Below are positions 63,398-64,000 of a DNA stretch of 64,000 nt, in pieces; position 1 is the first letter of the stretch; every line of letters starts with the position of its first letter. A program made the position numbers and the translations under genes. This DNA comes from Paulinella micropora (Eukaryota; Cercozoa; Imbricatea; Euglyphida; Paulinellidae), in contig WBZZ01004089.1 of the NCBI GenBank assembly GCA_019918135.1, positions 15,001 through 79,000 of the forward strand, given 5' to 3'. Below the pieces are notes generated by a model. It ran no database searches, was not told the DNA's origin, and saw only the letters and a program-made list of their open reading frames with translations.

Positions 63398-63433
63398 GAT
63401 GTTTTGTGATGACGGCAGTCAGAACAAAATATC
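63398..63433. terminator. Nested hairpin right after the small basic gene
   Basis: GATGTTTTGT / ACAAAATATC arms around TGACGGCAGTCA. It begins four bases past the stop of the gene ending at 63,437. Confidence 0.6.
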
Positions 63434-63436
63434 ATT

Positions 63437-63748
63437 TTATCTGAACTTTACAGCACCTCCTCGTTGCTTACCATATCCGAGTTTTGCGGCAGTAGCACTA
63501 ACACTACCCGCGTAAGGCACCCCAACACTACTCAATGCCCCCGCAGTCCTAGAGATTACCTTATTATCGCGAAGGAATTTATTAACAGCCAAGGCAGTTT
63601 TTCCGACCTTTGCCCAGTTAATCTTTCCTCCCTTTTGCCCACATCCCTTCTTCTTAGTTTTCTTTTTTCCTCCCTTCTGTGGCATTGATGGATTGTATCC
63701 GATGTTATATCCTGATGGTTGTGAAATTATCACTGGCGATACTGGCAT
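63437..63748 (-). CDS. Small basic PLV virion-type protein, intact
   Basis: 103 residues from ATG 63,748 (MPVSPVIISQPSGYNIGYN). A Gly/Lys-rich basic stretch (KGGKKKTKKKGCGQKGGK) is followed by a helix (WAKVGKTALAVNKFLRDNK) and a small-residue tail (AGALSSVGVPYAGSVSATA). It resembles small basic or membrane-active minor capsid proteins found next to the ATPase in PLVs and Polintons, but I cannot assign it. The truncated copy is at 27,737. Confidence 0.6.
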   Translation of the reverse strand: MPVSPVIISQPSGYNIGYNPSMPQKGGKKKTKKKGCGQKGGKINWAKVGKTALAVNKFLRDNKVISRTAGALSSVGVPYAGSVSATAAKLGYGKQRGGAVKFR

Positions 63749-63831
63749 ATATTAGAAAGATTTTAAAAAAATCTTTCAGCAAAAATAAAAAATAATTCTA
63801 AAAATATTATTTTAATCTGAAGTTGAAGTTA

Positions 63832-63871
63832 GTCCCGCAAGCGGGACAACTAACTATCGCAAGCGATAGTT
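63832..63871. terminator. Two perfect hairpins at the ATPase 3' end
   Basis: AACTATCGC-AA-GCGATAGTT (63,852-63,871) encodes the last codons of the ATPase and includes its stop. GTCCCGC-AA-GCGGGAC (63,832-63,847) follows within five bases. Both have the same AA centre. Confidence 0.65.
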
Positions 63872-64000
63872 GAAGTTTTTGCGTAACTCATCATCAACAC
63901 TTGAAACATAAAGAAAATTAAATCTCTCCTTTGTTGCTTCGTGATACTTTTGAAGAAAGTAATCAAAATCAAAAGATAAGTCTAAGTGTTTATACACGAG
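63854..64000 (-). CDS. C-terminus of the PLV packaging ATPase, running off the window
   Basis: The last 48 codons read YKHLDLSFDFDYFLQKYHEA then TKERFNFLYVSSVDDELRKN before the stop at 63,854. The pattern (a helix ending in a T-x-x-x-F-N-F-L segment, then R-x-N-F) is like the end of A32-type packaging ATPases of PLVs and Polintons, and the ATPase is the usual neighbour of the small basic gene. No nucleotide-binding motif is in the window, so the call is tentative. Confidence 0.5.
   Translation of the reverse strand, partial: LVYKHLDLSFDFDYFLQKYHEATKERFNFLYVSSVDDELRKNFNYRLR

Overview
This is a stretch of eukaryotic DNA that is largely a graveyard of virus-derived DNA. Long TACA, CT and TTC microsatellites, a probable spliceosomal intron and several kilobases without genes point to a nuclear genome of a protist or alga. 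I cannot name the host. Three virus-like components are joined in it: (1) two copies of an AT-rich Polinton-like virus (PLV), (2) a GC-rich segment resembling a giant virus (Nucleocytoviricota-like), and (3) a two-ORF element with an Arg/Gly-rich basic tail at 3.7-6.2 kb.

Layout. 1-3.7 kb: microsatellite, a Cys-rich ORF and diverged repeats. 3.7-6.2 kb: two ORFs in one frame separated by a single TGA. 6.15-8.2 kb: giant-virus-like fragment A on the minus strand (fibre/discoidin protein, small Cys protein, a frameshifted gene). 8.66-9.46 kb: eight inverted-repeat hairpin units. 9.5-10.6 kb: a protein with a papain-like Cys/His pattern. 10.6-12.9 kb: minisatellite, microsatellites and a host-like spliced gene with a ubiquitin-interacting motif. 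12.9-16.4 kb: no gene seen. 16.4-27.9 kb: PLV copy 1, decayed, with zinc finger, GIY-YIG, protein-primed DNA polymerase B, ExoX-C-like and SAP-like proteins on the plus strand, then a virion-like protein, major capsid protein, penton, GIY-YIG, adenain-type protease and two small virion-type proteins on the minus strand. 27.9-60.24 kb: giant-virus-like fragment B, with a proline-rich/WH2 actin-nucleator-like protein, A32-type packaging ATPase, F-box/EGF/discoidin protein, three membrane or secreted glycoproteins (one about 2,400 codons long), a very divergent RNA polymerase subunit 2, a kinase-like protein and several unknowns. 60.24-64 kb: PLV copy 2, mostly intact, entering at codon 9 of its capsid gene and leaving the window inside its ATPase gene.

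How the parts relate. Both PLV copies lie in the same orientation and flank fragment B. Each PLV/fragment-B junction cuts through a gene: PLV1 inside the small 103-aa-type gene at about 27,925, and PLV2 inside the capsid gene at about 60,240. PLV1 has frameshifts and nonsense codons. Fragment B is broken almost only by frameshifts, several at long G or C runs, so real decay and uncorrected sequencing error both remain possible there.

Main candidates for something new: the proline-rich plus three-WH2 viral protein; the nested hairpins at PLV gene ends; a separate family of 22-bp palindromes inside fragment-B genes with compensatory arm changes; the eight-unit hairpin array; and the same-frame ORF1-TGA-ORF2 arrangement. 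Function calls rest on motifs read by eye; no database search was possible.
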